A stretch of DNA of 64,000 nucleotides, taken from CAVZBW01 sp963773635 (lineage in GTDB: Bacteria; Actinomycetota; Acidimicrobiia; Acidimicrobiales; RAAP-2). Where the stretch lies: assembly GCA_963773635.1 (NCBI GenBank), contig CAVZBW010000005.1, forward strand, positions 1,984,001 to 2,048,000, given 5' to 3'. Below, one piece after another: positions 8,434-16,463 of this stretch. Position numbers and translations under genes: made by a program. The notes under the pieces are model-generated. The model worked only from the letters and a program-made list of their open reading frames with translations, was not told where the DNA came from and searched no databases. Numbering within the stretch: the stretch's first letter is position 1; each line of letters starts with the position of its first letter.

Positions 8434-8901
8434 CCTACATCCACCGCGCAATCCCCAAGGTGCGCGAACTGCCGGCTAGACATCACGGCCTCCTCCCCGG
8501 CGAAGTCCCCACATCCAGCGGATCGAACCGGAAGAGCCGTACCTCCGCACGATGAGTACCCGTCTCACGAATCCGTGTCAGTGATCGCCCCAACATTGTG
8601 GGCAGTACATCGCTCGAGCTCGGTGAGAGAGGTCGACACGTTGTGGACCTCCGACGCAGCGGGCTGCATGTTGCACGACCGGGTCCCGGCGGCGGTCCCA
8701 CGCGTTGCGCCCCTGGTGGTCCTGGGAGTTTCCCCGGGACGACGACCACGTCGTGCGCACGAACGCCAGCCTGACCCCAACGGTCGCTGCGGCAGCCGCC
8801 GACGCGGTACTGGCCGTCGATAATCGGTCCCGGCGAGCAACGGGTTGCGCGCCTCGCCTCACATCGTTGCTGGTCTGCCACATGTCGAGCCCAACCGCCG
8901 C
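8434..8901. other. Intergenic stretch, no supportable gene
   Basis: About 470 bp inside the island. Overlapping frames on the minus strand lack motifs and ribosome sites. One encodes a CxxC pair (MYCPQCWG) only a few codons before its stop, which is too little to call a gene. Confidence 0.45.
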
Positions 8902-9525
8902 CTACTGCGGTGCTTGGGAGTCGACGGCGGCCAGCTCCTGGCGCAACTGCGTGACGAGCTGGTCCCTGGTGCCAGCGAAGTCCGCCAGTGCAAGGGACAG
9001 GCGGAAGTCAACCTGCACGCTCAGCGCCGACCCGTAGTAAACGGTGGTCGGCTTTTGTCGGTTCGACACCGAGATGGTCGTCTCGCCCTCCTCGTCATCA
9101 TGGTGAACCGCAAGCAGGTGCTCGAAGCGGCACTCCCGTGTCTGATGCTGACCCACGAACACCACCCGCCGATTGGTAATCACCATGGTCCCTGTGTCGA
9201 TGGCAGTGGGGGTCGGTGGCGCCTGGACGTAGTGGCCGCGAAATCCACCCACGCGATACCGCATGCCCAGGCCAATCGGAACGGAGACCCCGGTCGAGCC
9301 TCCTTGATAGTGACCGCGGCCCCGACGCTCCTCGACGAGGGCCGCATTGGTCACTACGTAGTAAGCGGCCTCACCACGATTGAGGACCAGAGCGTCCGTC
9401 GGAGCACCGTGGAACGTCTCAGCCAGTTCCACCAGCTCCGCGTACCCCTGCCGCTGCTGATCTCGAGTGGCCTTGGCTTCCTCTTCGCGTTCTTGCGCAG
9501 CCTGTTCTCGATGGTGTTTGAACAC
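8902..9525 (-). CDS. Hypothetical protein with PH/GRAM-like beta domain
   Basis: A 207-residue protein from a GTG start. It has an N-terminal charged helix (residues 1-35, REQAAQEREEEAKATRDQQR, coiled-coil-like), a variable middle, then a strand pattern GTMVITNRRVVFVGQHQTRECRFEHLL that resembles bacterial PH/GRAM domains (the 'ITNRRVVF' strand), and an amphipathic C-terminal helix DQLVTQLRQELAAV. No signal peptide or membrane segment is seen. It is tentatively a lipid- or protein-binding cytoplasmic protein of unknown role. Confidence 0.6.
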   Translation of the reverse strand: MFKHHREQAAQEREEEAKATRDQQRQGYAELVELAETFHGAPTDALVLNRGEAAYYVVTNAALVEERRGRGHYQGGSTGVSVPIGLGMRYRVGGFRGHYVQAPPTPTAIDTGTMVITNRRVVFVGQHQTRECRFEHLLAVHHDDEEGETTISVSNRQKPTTVYYGSALSVQVDFRLSLALADFAGTRDQLVTQLRQELAAVDSQAPQ

Positions 9526-9792
9526 GACCTAGGCCCCTATCCCTCGCCGTCTCCCATCATGCCCTTCGCAGCCACGCGGCGCACCTCGTGACTTGCCCGC
9601 GGTGCAGCTCACTCGCCTTTCCCTACTGCGACAACCTTCTCGAGAACTGAGGGGTAGCGGCGCCTCAGGGGTCACGCTCTGCGACCATCCTCGATCGGAC
9701 TCATCGCCCTCTGTACTTCCTCTACGCGCCTCGACCATTCGTTCAGGGCGCTCTGACCAGCCACCCGTTGGTCCGTTTCGATGATGTCCCGC

Positions 9793-9821
9793 TTGACGTA
9801 CCGAACATATGTTCGTACAGT
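9793..9821 (+). promoter_or_regulatory. LexA (SOS) box embedded in a sigma-70-like promoter
   Basis: A -35 element TTGACG (9793-9798) and a -10 element TACAGT (9816-9821) are separated by exactly 17 bp. The perfect 14 bp palindrome CGAACATATGTTCG fills the spacer at 9802-9815. This fits the Gram-positive/mycobacterial LexA box (GAAC-N4-GTTC), and repressor binding there would exclude RNA polymerase. Transcription should begin near 9828, where the GTG start codon of the following gene lies. Confidence 0.8.
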
Positions 9822-9827
9822 AAGGAG

Positions 9828-10208
9828 GTGGAACAGAGTCCCTACTCGGGAACTCTGCTGGCCGAGAGCATCCGGACCGGGGGCGTACTGGACGGTTTGC
9901 CGCTCACGGTGACCCGCATTTTTCGACTAGCAGCGGGCGATATTGGGGCCGGACAACCCGAACTTTGGACCTTCATCGAGTTTGAGGTCCCCGCCCCGGA
10001 GGCACCGGAACTCGCCCGGGCATTCGCCCAGGTGCTCGACCAGTCCGGCGGCTGGTACTGCAACTTTTCGTCGGACGACGAGACCTTCGTGGTCTTCGCC
10101 GAACGCGTCTTCCGCTACGGGCGCGGCGACCCAATCGAACGGCAGCGTGTCGAGGCGTATGCGCGCTCCGTTGGCGTGCCGGAAGCTCAGATCGACTGGC
10201 CCGAATAG
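9828..10208 (+). CDS. SOS-controlled protein of unknown function (probably leaderless mRNA)
   Basis: About 126 residues, mainly beta-strand-like, beginning VEQSPYSGTLLAESIRTGG and ending SVGVPEAQIDWPE. Conserved-looking segments are LPLTVTRIFR, PELWTFIEFEVP and GWYCNFSSDDETFVVFAERVFRYGRGD. I do not recognise a named family. Although the frame stays open to an ATG at 9768, that codon lies upstream of the promoter. The GTG at 9828 falls at the predicted transcription start (7 nt after the -10), so a leaderless transcript is the best model. The nearby AAGGAGG overlaps the start and is too close to act as a ribosome site. The LexA box ties it to DNA damage; no other repair gene is adjacent. Confidence 0.75.
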   Translation: MEQSPYSGTLLAESIRTGGVLDGLPLTVTRIFRLAAGDIGAGQPELWTFIEFEVPAPEAPELARAFAQVLDQSGGWYCNFSSDDETFVVFAERVFRYGRGDPIERQRVEAYARSVGVPEAQIDWPE

Positions 10209-10299
10209 AGCCAACCCATCAGTCCGCCGCTGGTGTCGGCGTACCGCGTTCGCCGTCCAAGTCGCCGAGCCGACCTCGTAGCCCTCCCAAGACGCGTCA

Positions 10300-10362
10300 A
10301 GGTGATACGAATCCAGAGAGATTCGCATCACCTCCTTGGGAGTCCCGAGGGTCGGGACTCCC
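10300..10362. terminator. Two tandem strong hairpins between convergent genes
   Basis: The first hairpin pairs AGGTGATACGAATC (10300-10313) with GATTCGCATCACCT (10320-10333), 13 of 14 positions over a 6 nt loop. The second pairs GGGAGTCCCGA (10338-10348) with TCGGGACTCCC (10352-10362), a perfect 11 bp stem with a 3 nt loop. They sit between the convergent SOS gene and PRC-barrel gene, consistent with bidirectional termination. The rest of 10209-10472 shows nothing else. Confidence 0.7.
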
Positions 10363-10472
10363 GAGCAGACCTTTATCGAACGACCGTATGGCAGACCTGG
10401 GGCCAGCGATAAATGGCCCTTCGGAAATGAGTCCAGTTAGACCGGCAGCACTCGACTACCTCGGCCTTGCAC

Positions 10473-11036
10473 TTATCTTGGGTGATCGGCGTCAACAGAC
10501 GGCAGATCTTGCACCTCGTGCTTGGCGATGTTGAGGTCGATCACAGGGCCGAACCGAATCACGGCGCTGGTCGGGATCGCCACCTCTTTGGTCCCCCACA
10601 AATGCCCCTCGTCCAGCAGCACGTGGGTCACTTGGCGATCACGGGGGTCAACGACCACCCCCCGGACTCGCCCGATTTCGCCGTCAGTGGCATGGACCGG
10701 CCCGCCGGCGTGCACAGCCACATCTCCCAGTGGAACGGTGTCGTGAACAAGGGCCTGACGGACGCCGTACCCATCCGCTCCCGGCGAAAACTCCGTCTTT
10801 TCGGCCGCATCGAACTCTTCGAACTCCGCCTTCGTGCAGCGGAGCCGAACCTCGCCCGCCGCGACATCGACAAAGTCGACAGGCACAAGTCGGCCGAGTC
10901 CTTGCCGGTGCCTTGGTTCGACCACAAGATGAGTGACCCGTTGGAGGGGGCCAACGACCACACGGCTCACCTCGCCACAGACCCCATCGGTGCAGCTGGC
11001 ATCGACCCCGATCGTGAGTCGCGTCAGCTCTGCCAT
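10473..11036 (-). CDS. PRC-barrel domain protein (two repeats)
   Basis: A 187-residue protein. The ATG at 11036 is chosen because GAGGAGGG lies 5 nt upstream. Two PRC-barrel units are visible: DGVCGEVSRVVVGPLQRVTHLVVEPR (residues about 15-70) and ATDGEIGRVRGVVVDPRDRQVTHVLLDEGHLWGTKEVAIP (about 110-160), each with the GxV..V.....VTHLVV pattern. PRC-barrels occur in ribosome maturation proteins, photosynthetic reaction centre H subunits and many stand-alone stress-associated proteins of unknown function. The latter is the likely class here. Confidence 0.8.
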   Translation of the reverse strand: MAELTRLTIGVDASCTDGVCGEVSRVVVGPLQRVTHLVVEPRHRQGLGRLVPVDFVDVAAGEVRLRCTKAEFEEFDAAEKTEFSPGADGYGVRQALVHDTVPLGDVAVHAGGPVHATDGEIGRVRGVVVDPRDRQVTHVLLDEGHLWGTKEVAIPTSAVIRFGPVIDLNIAKHEVQDLPSVDADHPR

Positions 11037-11371
11037 AGCCACCCTCCTCGTCTCCTTCGATCCTACGGTCCACACGAATCGTCTTCGCACTCAGAGCTGG
11101 GGCTCCGATTCGCACCCATCACGTCCGTCTGGAAGAACGTCGCCGCTACATCGTTCGGCTTCGAGCACCTGGCGATGTATCGGTAGCGCCGGACAGCCTG
11201 CCGGCTCGTGATGGGACTCTTGTTGGATGACAAGGTTTCTTCCATGTTGACAGAGAAGCTTTCACCTCACTTTTCATTGCCCCGCGTATTAATTCTCCCA
11301 GGTCATCGCTGAGGCTCGAGTAGCGCCCACCCCACCCGCTGGCCCTTGGAGCAATCACCCCGGCCGACGTC

Positions 11372-12089
11372 AAAGCTGCGTCAATCTCAAGGATCCTGCC
11401 CGTGAAACGTCCGGAGCGGCCGTCCACGCGACGGGGAGGATTCTTCGTCCGGCCCGACACCCTGCTTCGCTGGCACCGAGACTTGGTCCGCCGTCGTTGG
11501 ACGTATCCGCACCGACGCCCGGGGCGGCCATCGGTCCCCTCGGGCACCGTCTCCCTCGTCCTGCGATTGGCGAAGGAGAACCCACAGTGGGGCTACCGGC
11601 GGATCCACGGCGAACTCGTGACCATGGGCATCACCCTCGGCGCGTCCACGGTGTGGTCGATCCTCAAGCGCCACGGGCTCGATCCCGCACCCCGGCGCTC
11701 GGGGCCGAGCTGGGCGGAGTTCCTCCGTTCCCAGGCCAAGGGAATCATGGCGTGCGACTTCTTGAGCGTCGACACCGTGTTGCTCCGCCGCCTGTACGTG
11801 CTCGTGTTCATCGAGTTGGACACCAATGCGATCTGTGAGCCCGTCATCGGAACCCTCCGTCGTGAGTGCCTCGACCAGATGCTGATCCCTCGGCCGCCGT
11901 AACCTCGAGGCCGTCCTCGCCGAGTACGTCCGTCATTACGACGACCATCGGCCGCATCGCGCCCTTGCTCAGCGTTGTCCACGCTCGTCGGGCGAGGCAC
12001 CTACGGCCTTGGTCGACATCGACCCCAAGCGACTACGTCGCGCCGACCGCCTCGGCGGGCTGATCCACGAGTACCGGATGCTGGCATGA
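11372..12089 (+). pseudogene. rve-type (IS3/IS481-like) transposase, truncated, internally deleted and frameshifted
   Basis: A DDE integrase-core transposase of the RRWTYPHRRPGRP / NPQWGYRRIHGEL type. The N-terminal 60-70 residues are missing (homology begins near RILPVKRPE), and the middle of the catalytic domain is deleted: sequence jumps from LYVLVFIELDT directly to NAICEPVIGTLRRECLDQML. A frameshift near 11898 then puts the end (RRNLEAVLAEYVRHYDDHRP, then RRADRLGGLIHEYRML) in another frame, stopping at 12087-12089. It cannot be active. The 11037-11371 interval upstream holds no recognisable gene. Confidence 0.85.
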
Positions 12090-12099
12090 CCCGCAGGGA

Positions 12100-12346
12100 C
12101 GGGTTTCGGGCACCCACACGTCCCCAACCAACTCCTCGAGCGATTCGGCGACCCGGCGATGTGCCAGTCCTCGCCGGGTGCCCCCTCTCATTTCGTATGC
12201 CCTCTGCACCGAGGCGGGCCAACCGAGCGATGACCACTTCCCTCACACAGCTCGGCAGTGCCAGGTCCTGTAGGTCGTCGGTGGCCCACCGTCCGCCGTC
12301 ATCGCGAACCAGAAGTTCCGACTCGACGAGGTGGCGTAAGCCTAGC
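12100..12346 (-). pseudogene. AAA/LuxR-type large transcriptional regulator, downstream remnant
   Basis: The minus strand carries LRHLVESELLVRDDGGRW, DDLQDLALPSCVREVVIARL and, after a deletion and frame change, RGLAHRRVAESLEELVGD. These match the region after the P-loop domain of large ATPase regulators (patterns LRHLVE..., IPEGVREVV..RL, RARLHRRVAEALE). It is the continuation of the remnant at 15180-15300: the IS1595-type transposon 12347-15179 separates VSEA from LRHLVESE. Both pieces are further eroded, so the gene is dead. Confidence 0.7.
12340..12346. repeat. Left target-site duplication copy of the IS1595-type transposon
   Basis: GCCTAGC directly precedes the left inverted repeat. GGCCTCGC (15180-15187) directly follows the right one. 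The two match apart from one substitution and one missing base, consistent with a decayed 8 bp duplication, the length expected for IS1595-family insertion. Confidence 0.6.
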
Positions 12347-12497
12347 GGCAACTATCCCATCTCTGCCGAAGTCCTGGTGATAAGGTCACCTAGGGCCGAC
12401 ACGGCAAGAAATCACCAATGGTCTCTATGGGGTGGTTGCCCCTGGAGATCGGAGGCATCGGGATGGTTTGGTCAGCGAGTCAGAATCCACGGCCGAC

Positions 12498-13022
12498 ATG
12501 AGCTCCCTTTTGGCGTCCTTGCGCGCCTGGGCGAAGGACGTGGGTAAATGGTGGTGGGCCGTAGTTGTTGCCGGCGCTCTTGGCGTGTGGGCGCTGTATC
12601 AGTTCGTCGAACAGTTTCGGCGCCACCTTGGATGGCTCGTTGTGGCGTTCCTGGTCGTGATTCTGATTGGCAGCTTCCTCGCGTATCACAAGGAGCGCCA
12701 GCGCCGGTCGGTGAATATGTCGGACACGCATCAGCCGCCTGGGGGTGGAAATACGCTCGATGCGCCGGTCAAGTACCAAGTGGATGCTTTGCGTCAGGCA
12801 ATCAGACGCATCTCAGAAACGGGTCCGGAGTTCGACTTCATTACGTTGCGGTCGGTGATGCAAAACCTCCCACGTACAGGCACCGACCCCATCTACGAGC
12901 CGTTGGATGCGATCACCTGTCAGGACGGCCTATGCCAACTCGTTTCAGATGGCGAGTTGGAGGTGGGGTCATATCCGAACGGCAACCCTGGAAAGCCGGA
13001 CTTGGCCCCTGGCGGATCGTGA
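12498..13022 (+). CDS. Small two-helix membrane protein (transposon passenger)
   Basis: A 174-residue open frame within the IS1595-type element. Two adjacent hydrophobic segments are visible: WWWAVVVAGALGVWALYQFV (about residues 18-37) and WLVVAFLVVILIGSFLAY (about 45-62). A soluble C-terminal part of about 110 residues ends NGNPGKPDLAPGGS. No family is recognised. It is the only intact gene in the element and its base composition is less G+C-rich than the core genome, consistent with transfer. Confidence 0.55.
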   Translation: MSSLLASLRAWAKDVGKWWWAVVVAGALGVWALYQFVEQFRRHLGWLVVAFLVVILIGSFLAYHKERQRRSVNMSDTHQPPGGGNTLDAPVKYQVDALRQAIRRISETGPEFDFITLRSVMQNLPRTGTDPIYEPLDAITCQDGLCQLVSDGELEVGSYPNGNPGKPDLAPGGS

Positions 13023-13055
13023 GTTAGATACACCCGGGGGTGCTCAATGAGCGCG

Positions 13056-13950
13056 TCAGTCGCCGATGGGGGCTGGTCCGTCTATGACAACGATCGCCCG
13101 CCCGTCGGGACCCGTCTCAACGTGCGCCGCGTCCACAAAGAGCCTGGTTTCGATGTGGTTGACGGCCCGTCTGGTAGCGTACTTGACCCGATTCAAGATG
13201 TCCATAAGCTCGTCACCCGCGTAGGAGGAGTGGTCAATGCCTGGTGCAAACACCACCTTGGGCTGCACGTGTGCATCTACCGGGGCATGGACGATGAGAA
13301 TCGCGTCCCTCACCCTTGAGTGCGCCTCTAGCGTGGACGATCTCGAAATCGGTTGTGGGGACGCCATTGACCGAGCGCGCCGTGATATTCGCCACGGGGG
13401 AACACGGCTACCGCGTGGACGATCCGATGCCGGTACTCACGCGCCAGCTCATGGAGAATCCACAGGTCCTCGTAACCGCTCTCGCTCGGTTGTACATCCT
13501 CAAAGACTCGCCGGAATGTATCGGGGAGCTTCTTTATCCGGTTGGTTTTCCCGTAGTCGGCCGGGTTGCGGAAGATGGGGAACTCGACCGCCTCGGGGCG
13601 CAGGTCGGTCAATGTTGGGTCGAGAATGAGGGCACGGCAAGCGGCCTGATAGGCGAGGTAGTTCAGGGCACCCCGGAGATTGTCGAGGAACGACCCGAAA
13701 ATCCGGGTCAGGCGATCCGACCATCGACTTTCCGTCAGTGGATCAAGGAAGCGGCGAAAGGACACCTCCCAGTCCTGTCCATTGAAATGGGTCTTGACTC
13801 CATAAGGGTTCGTTGCTCTGAACTGGATGAGAGCGGTGTCCGGGCGCGGCCGTCGCTATCCGCCCATTCCAGGCGCTTCACGTGTCGGCGAGGGGTTCAC
13901 CAGGCACGAAGGATTGGCCACGAACCTCGATCGGCTCACTCATCGCTTCG
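13056..13950 (-). pseudogene. Hypothetical transposon passenger gene with several frameshifts
   Basis: Coding-like sequence continues across three frames: ATNPYGVKTHFNGQDWEVSF, FLDNLRGALNYLAYQAAC and ELAREYRHRIVHAVAVF in one; ITARSVNGVPTTDFEIVHAR in the next; and RDAILIVHAPVDAHVQPKVV ending at 13056 in the third. Joined, they would give a protein of about 290 residues. No known domain is recognised. The N-terminal start is unclear (a short MSEPIEVRGQSFVPGEP frame lies at about 13950). Confidence 0.55.
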
Positions 13951-14094
13951 TTAGGATTCCAACAGATGTCGAATACCAGTGGCGACCCGCCGACGCAGAA
14001 GACTCAGCCCAAAGAGGGCGAGCCGATCGACATTCGGGTGCCGACCGCGATGAGATCGACGCCGCGCTGACAAGCGGTCGCCAAACCGCAGGCA

Positions 14095-15037
14095 TCACCG
14101 GATCGTAGAGTCCGCAGGAAGCGCCGCCCGAAGGAGTAGCTCCTCGAAACATCGACCGCGGTCGTCGCGGTGGTTGTACCGCCAGACGTACTCGTTCAGG
14201 TACCCCTGCAGCCACTTGGGGGAGACGGCGTGATGCGTGCCGGAGATGCCACGCTTCACGAGGGACCAGAAACCGTCGATGGTCTGGGTGTGAACGTCTC
14301 CGCTCACGTACACGCCGCTCGTGGTGGTTGACCGTCTCGTGGTCGCTTGACGGAGCGACCCGTAGGCGTGGGCCGTGTCGGTGTAGACGACAGCGTCCGA
14401 CGTAGACACGACGTGCGACATGGCCCATGAGCGTCGGCTTTTGTCTGCTCGGGATGACGTGTGCCGTGACCTTGCCGTGCGCGTGACGGTCGGGGCTTGC
14501 CGTCGATCCACTGCTCGGTTGCGCTCGACGGCTCCGAACACCTGCGTCTTGCGTCCGTCCGACCACTTGCTGCGCCGCCGACGCGTGCCGTTCGGAGAGT
14601 GCGGCGAAGCGGCGCGGTCCGGCTGGCGGGGCTTGCCACCGACGTAGATCTCGTCCATTTCGACCACGCCCGCGAGCGGCGTGGTCGTCGTTCTGGGTCA
14701 TCAGCTGATTGCGGATGAGGGTGAACATCCGCCACGCCGTCTTGTAGGTAACGCCCAGCTCTCGCTCAAGTTGCTTGGCAGAAATGCCGCAACGAGTGCT
14801 CGCCATGAGGTACATGGCGTAGAACCACAGGTGCAGCGACGTGGACGACTTGTGGAAGATCGTCCCGGCCGTCGGGTAGAGGTAATGCCCACAGGCCGTG
14901 CAGGTCCACGCCTGGCGCTGCTGCTTGCGTCTCGTAGCTGCTTGAAGGTGCGTATCGTCCTCGCACGACGGGCAAAGGGCGTGCTCGCCGTCCGGGGAGT
15001 ACCGGGTCGCCAAAGGTACATCGCAGGCAGGCGTCAT
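14095..15037 (-). pseudogene. IS1595-family (ISXO2-like) transposase, multiple frameshifts
   Basis: The N-terminal part shows a zinc-ribbon-like segment (ALCPSCEDD and WTCTACGHYLYPTAGTIFHK) and the helix region MASTRCGISAKQLERELGVT. The catalytic part, in another frame, shows VEMDEIYVGGKPRQPDRA, SDAVVYTDTAHAYGSL, GDVHTQTIDGFWSLVKRG and PKWLQGYLNEYVWRYNHRDD, i.e. the DDE-type core of ISXO2-like transposases. Frame changes near 14670 and again around 14350-14500 break it. It terminates near 14095. Confidence 0.85.
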
Positions 15038-15179
15038 CGTCGGGGAAGTCGCCGGATGAACTCCATGAGGGAGTAACTGGGACTCCGAGAGACTTGGCCG
15101 CTGTGGGGTTCTTACGGTCTACCGGGGGCCATGCCTCTATTGTACCGACCTGGGGTTCGGCAGTCAAGGGATAGTTACC

Positions 15180-15300
15180 GGCCTCGCTCACGAAGAAGGG
15201 GTTTCCGTCTGTCTCGCCATAGAGAGCGTGGGCCAGCTCCACTAGGGTTGTCGCAAGCACCGACTTGTCCGGCCACACGGACGACGTCCTTCGGCGGGTG
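15180..15300 (-). pseudogene. AAA/LuxR-type large transcriptional regulator, upstream remnant
   Basis: The minus strand encodes TTLVELAHALYGETDGNPFF followed by VSEA, the ETxGNPFFVxE hallmark of the ATPase domain of large AAA-type regulators, and breaks exactly at the transposon end. The other half is at 12100-12346. No P-loop-containing upstream part was found, so the gene had also lost its 5' end. Confidence 0.65.
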
Positions 15301-15493
15301 GAGAACCGTCTCAATCACCGGCCACGGAAAACCCTGAACTGGTGGACCCCGCCACAGTCCTCGGCGATGACGTGCCACCATGAGAGCGACGCTGTTGCGA
15401 CGACCACCCGAATCCGCCCGTCGCCAGGGGGTCAATTTTCAGCCGTCGTTGACATTGGCCCCGAGCGGGAGCCAGCGGACATGGAGTTGTCAC

Positions 15494-15859
15494 ATGGGGC
15501 TCGACACTTATGCGGCTCGTTCTCCGGAGAGCGAGCTTCCGGAGGAGGATCAACAGGCCTTCGACGAAGCTGGCCTGATGCTGTGTGGCGGTCTGAACAG
15601 CGGGAGCGGTGGCTCGTTCCGCGGCAAGATCTATGCAGACGTCGTTGAGCATGTCAGTGGTATCAGCCTTTACGAGGAGTGGATTCCGCCCAACGTGGTG
15701 CAGGCGATGGCGGAGGCCTTCGATCGCTGTGATCCCTCGGTCGTCGAGGGTGAGATGGCAAATGGCGCCCATCCCGCCTCGGCAGTTGAGGTGGGTGAGC
15801 TGCGGAGGTTCTTCCGGATCTGCTCTGACCGTGGGCTCGGCCTCGTGGGATGGTCGTGA
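15494..15859 (+). CDS. Conserved hypothetical protein (MGLDTYA... family)
   Basis: A 121-residue cytoplasmic protein beginning MGLDTYAARSPESELPEEDQ, with a central LCGGLNSGSGGSFRGKIYAD segment and YEEWIPPNVVQAMAEAF. Proteins starting MGLDTYA with a GSFRGKxY motif are common in actinobacteria, but I know of no established function. GGAG lies 6 nt before the ATG. It sits intact between mobile-element debris. Confidence 0.65.
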   Translation: MGLDTYAARSPESELPEEDQQAFDEAGLMLCGGLNSGSGGSFRGKIYADVVEHVSGISLYEEWIPPNVVQAMAEAFDRCDPSVVEGEMANGAHPASAVEVGELRRFFRICSDRGLGLVGWS

Positions 15860-15891
15860 CCCACGGTCTTGGCACCGAAGGACGGACACGC

Positions 15892-15993
15892 GTGACGCAG
15901 TACCACGAGTTCGAGATCCTTGGATCGCTGAGATCGACAACGCAACCCGGCGAGCGACAGGGCGCGTCGAATCACGACATAGAGAACGGACAC
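15892..15993 (-). pseudogene. N-terminal scrap of an rve-type transposase
   Basis: The minus strand reads VSVLYVVIRRALSLAGL then RCRSQRSKDLELVVLRH, the characteristic N-terminal start of the same transposase type as at 11372-12089 (xLLYLLFRRLL...RSERSKDVEILVLRHEL). Only about 34 residues remain, in the orientation opposite to the headless copy at 11.4 kb. Confidence 0.6.
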
Positions 15994-16088
15994 ACCACGC
16001 CAAGGCCTCCGCTGGATCGTTGGGGTCGACGGAGGATCCGGTGGTTCCGGAAGCTCGTGAACCCGAAGGCAGCGCGACACTGCTGGGC

Positions 16089-16316
16089 GTAGCGTCCGAC
16101 CTGTTCGGTGACCCACCGGCCGGCCCGGTCGCTCATGTCCATCCGCGGTGCTCCGATGGTCGCCTCCTTGCCGATCCACGATCGTGTCGGACACGACGAC
16201 TCCGGGCAACGCCACCCGTGCTTGTGCCAGATCAACCGGGTCGCACGCCCGAAGCAGGGCAGATCCACCAGTTCGACCACCGGTCGGTCCTTCACGCGGG
16301 CGAATACGCCACACTG
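16089..16316 (-). pseudogene. ISL3-family transposase N-terminal fragment
   Basis: About 76 codons read CGVFARVKDRPVVELVDL, GRATRLIWHKHGWRCPESSC and SDRAGRWVTEQVGRY, the zinc-finger-like N-terminal region of ISL3 transposases (DLPCFGRPTRLVWxKxRWxC-like). The 5' end is lost against the left end of the IS21 element at about 16327, and the catalytic domain is absent. Confidence 0.7.
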
Positions 16317-16463
16317 TCCGCGATTTTTGAATCTCCCCACCCTCGATCACTGAAATTCCCCACCCTGAGCCCGGTGAGCTGAACCATCCACCCGCGGGGT
16401 TGGGCCCCCTTCGAAGCTGACGAGCGACCAAGCCAGCCAGCTCGAAGGGAGATCCCGCTCCGC

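Larger units (their letters stand above)
12347..15179. mobile_element. IS1595-family transposon (2.83 kb) with two passenger genes
   Basis: The ends are inverted copies: left GGCAACTATCCC at 12347-12358 and right GGGATAGTTACC at 15168-15179, with similarity extending about 31 bp inward (CTGCCGAA and CC-GG also shared). The element encloses a broken IS1595-type transposase, a small membrane protein and a frameshifted hypothetical gene. It interrupts an AAA regulator gene whose halves lie on both sides in the same orientation. IS1595 members with passenger genes are known. The many frameshifts show it is an old, inactive insertion. Confidence 0.85.

Noticed and set aside
8578..8883. Minus-strand frames with a CPQC pair as a zinc-ribbon gene
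   Set aside because: The Cys pair is at the very end of an unconvincing frame with no ribosome site or family pattern.
9768..9827. ATG at 9768 as start of the SOS gene
   Set aside because: It lies upstream of the -35 element and LexA box; the transcript would not include it.
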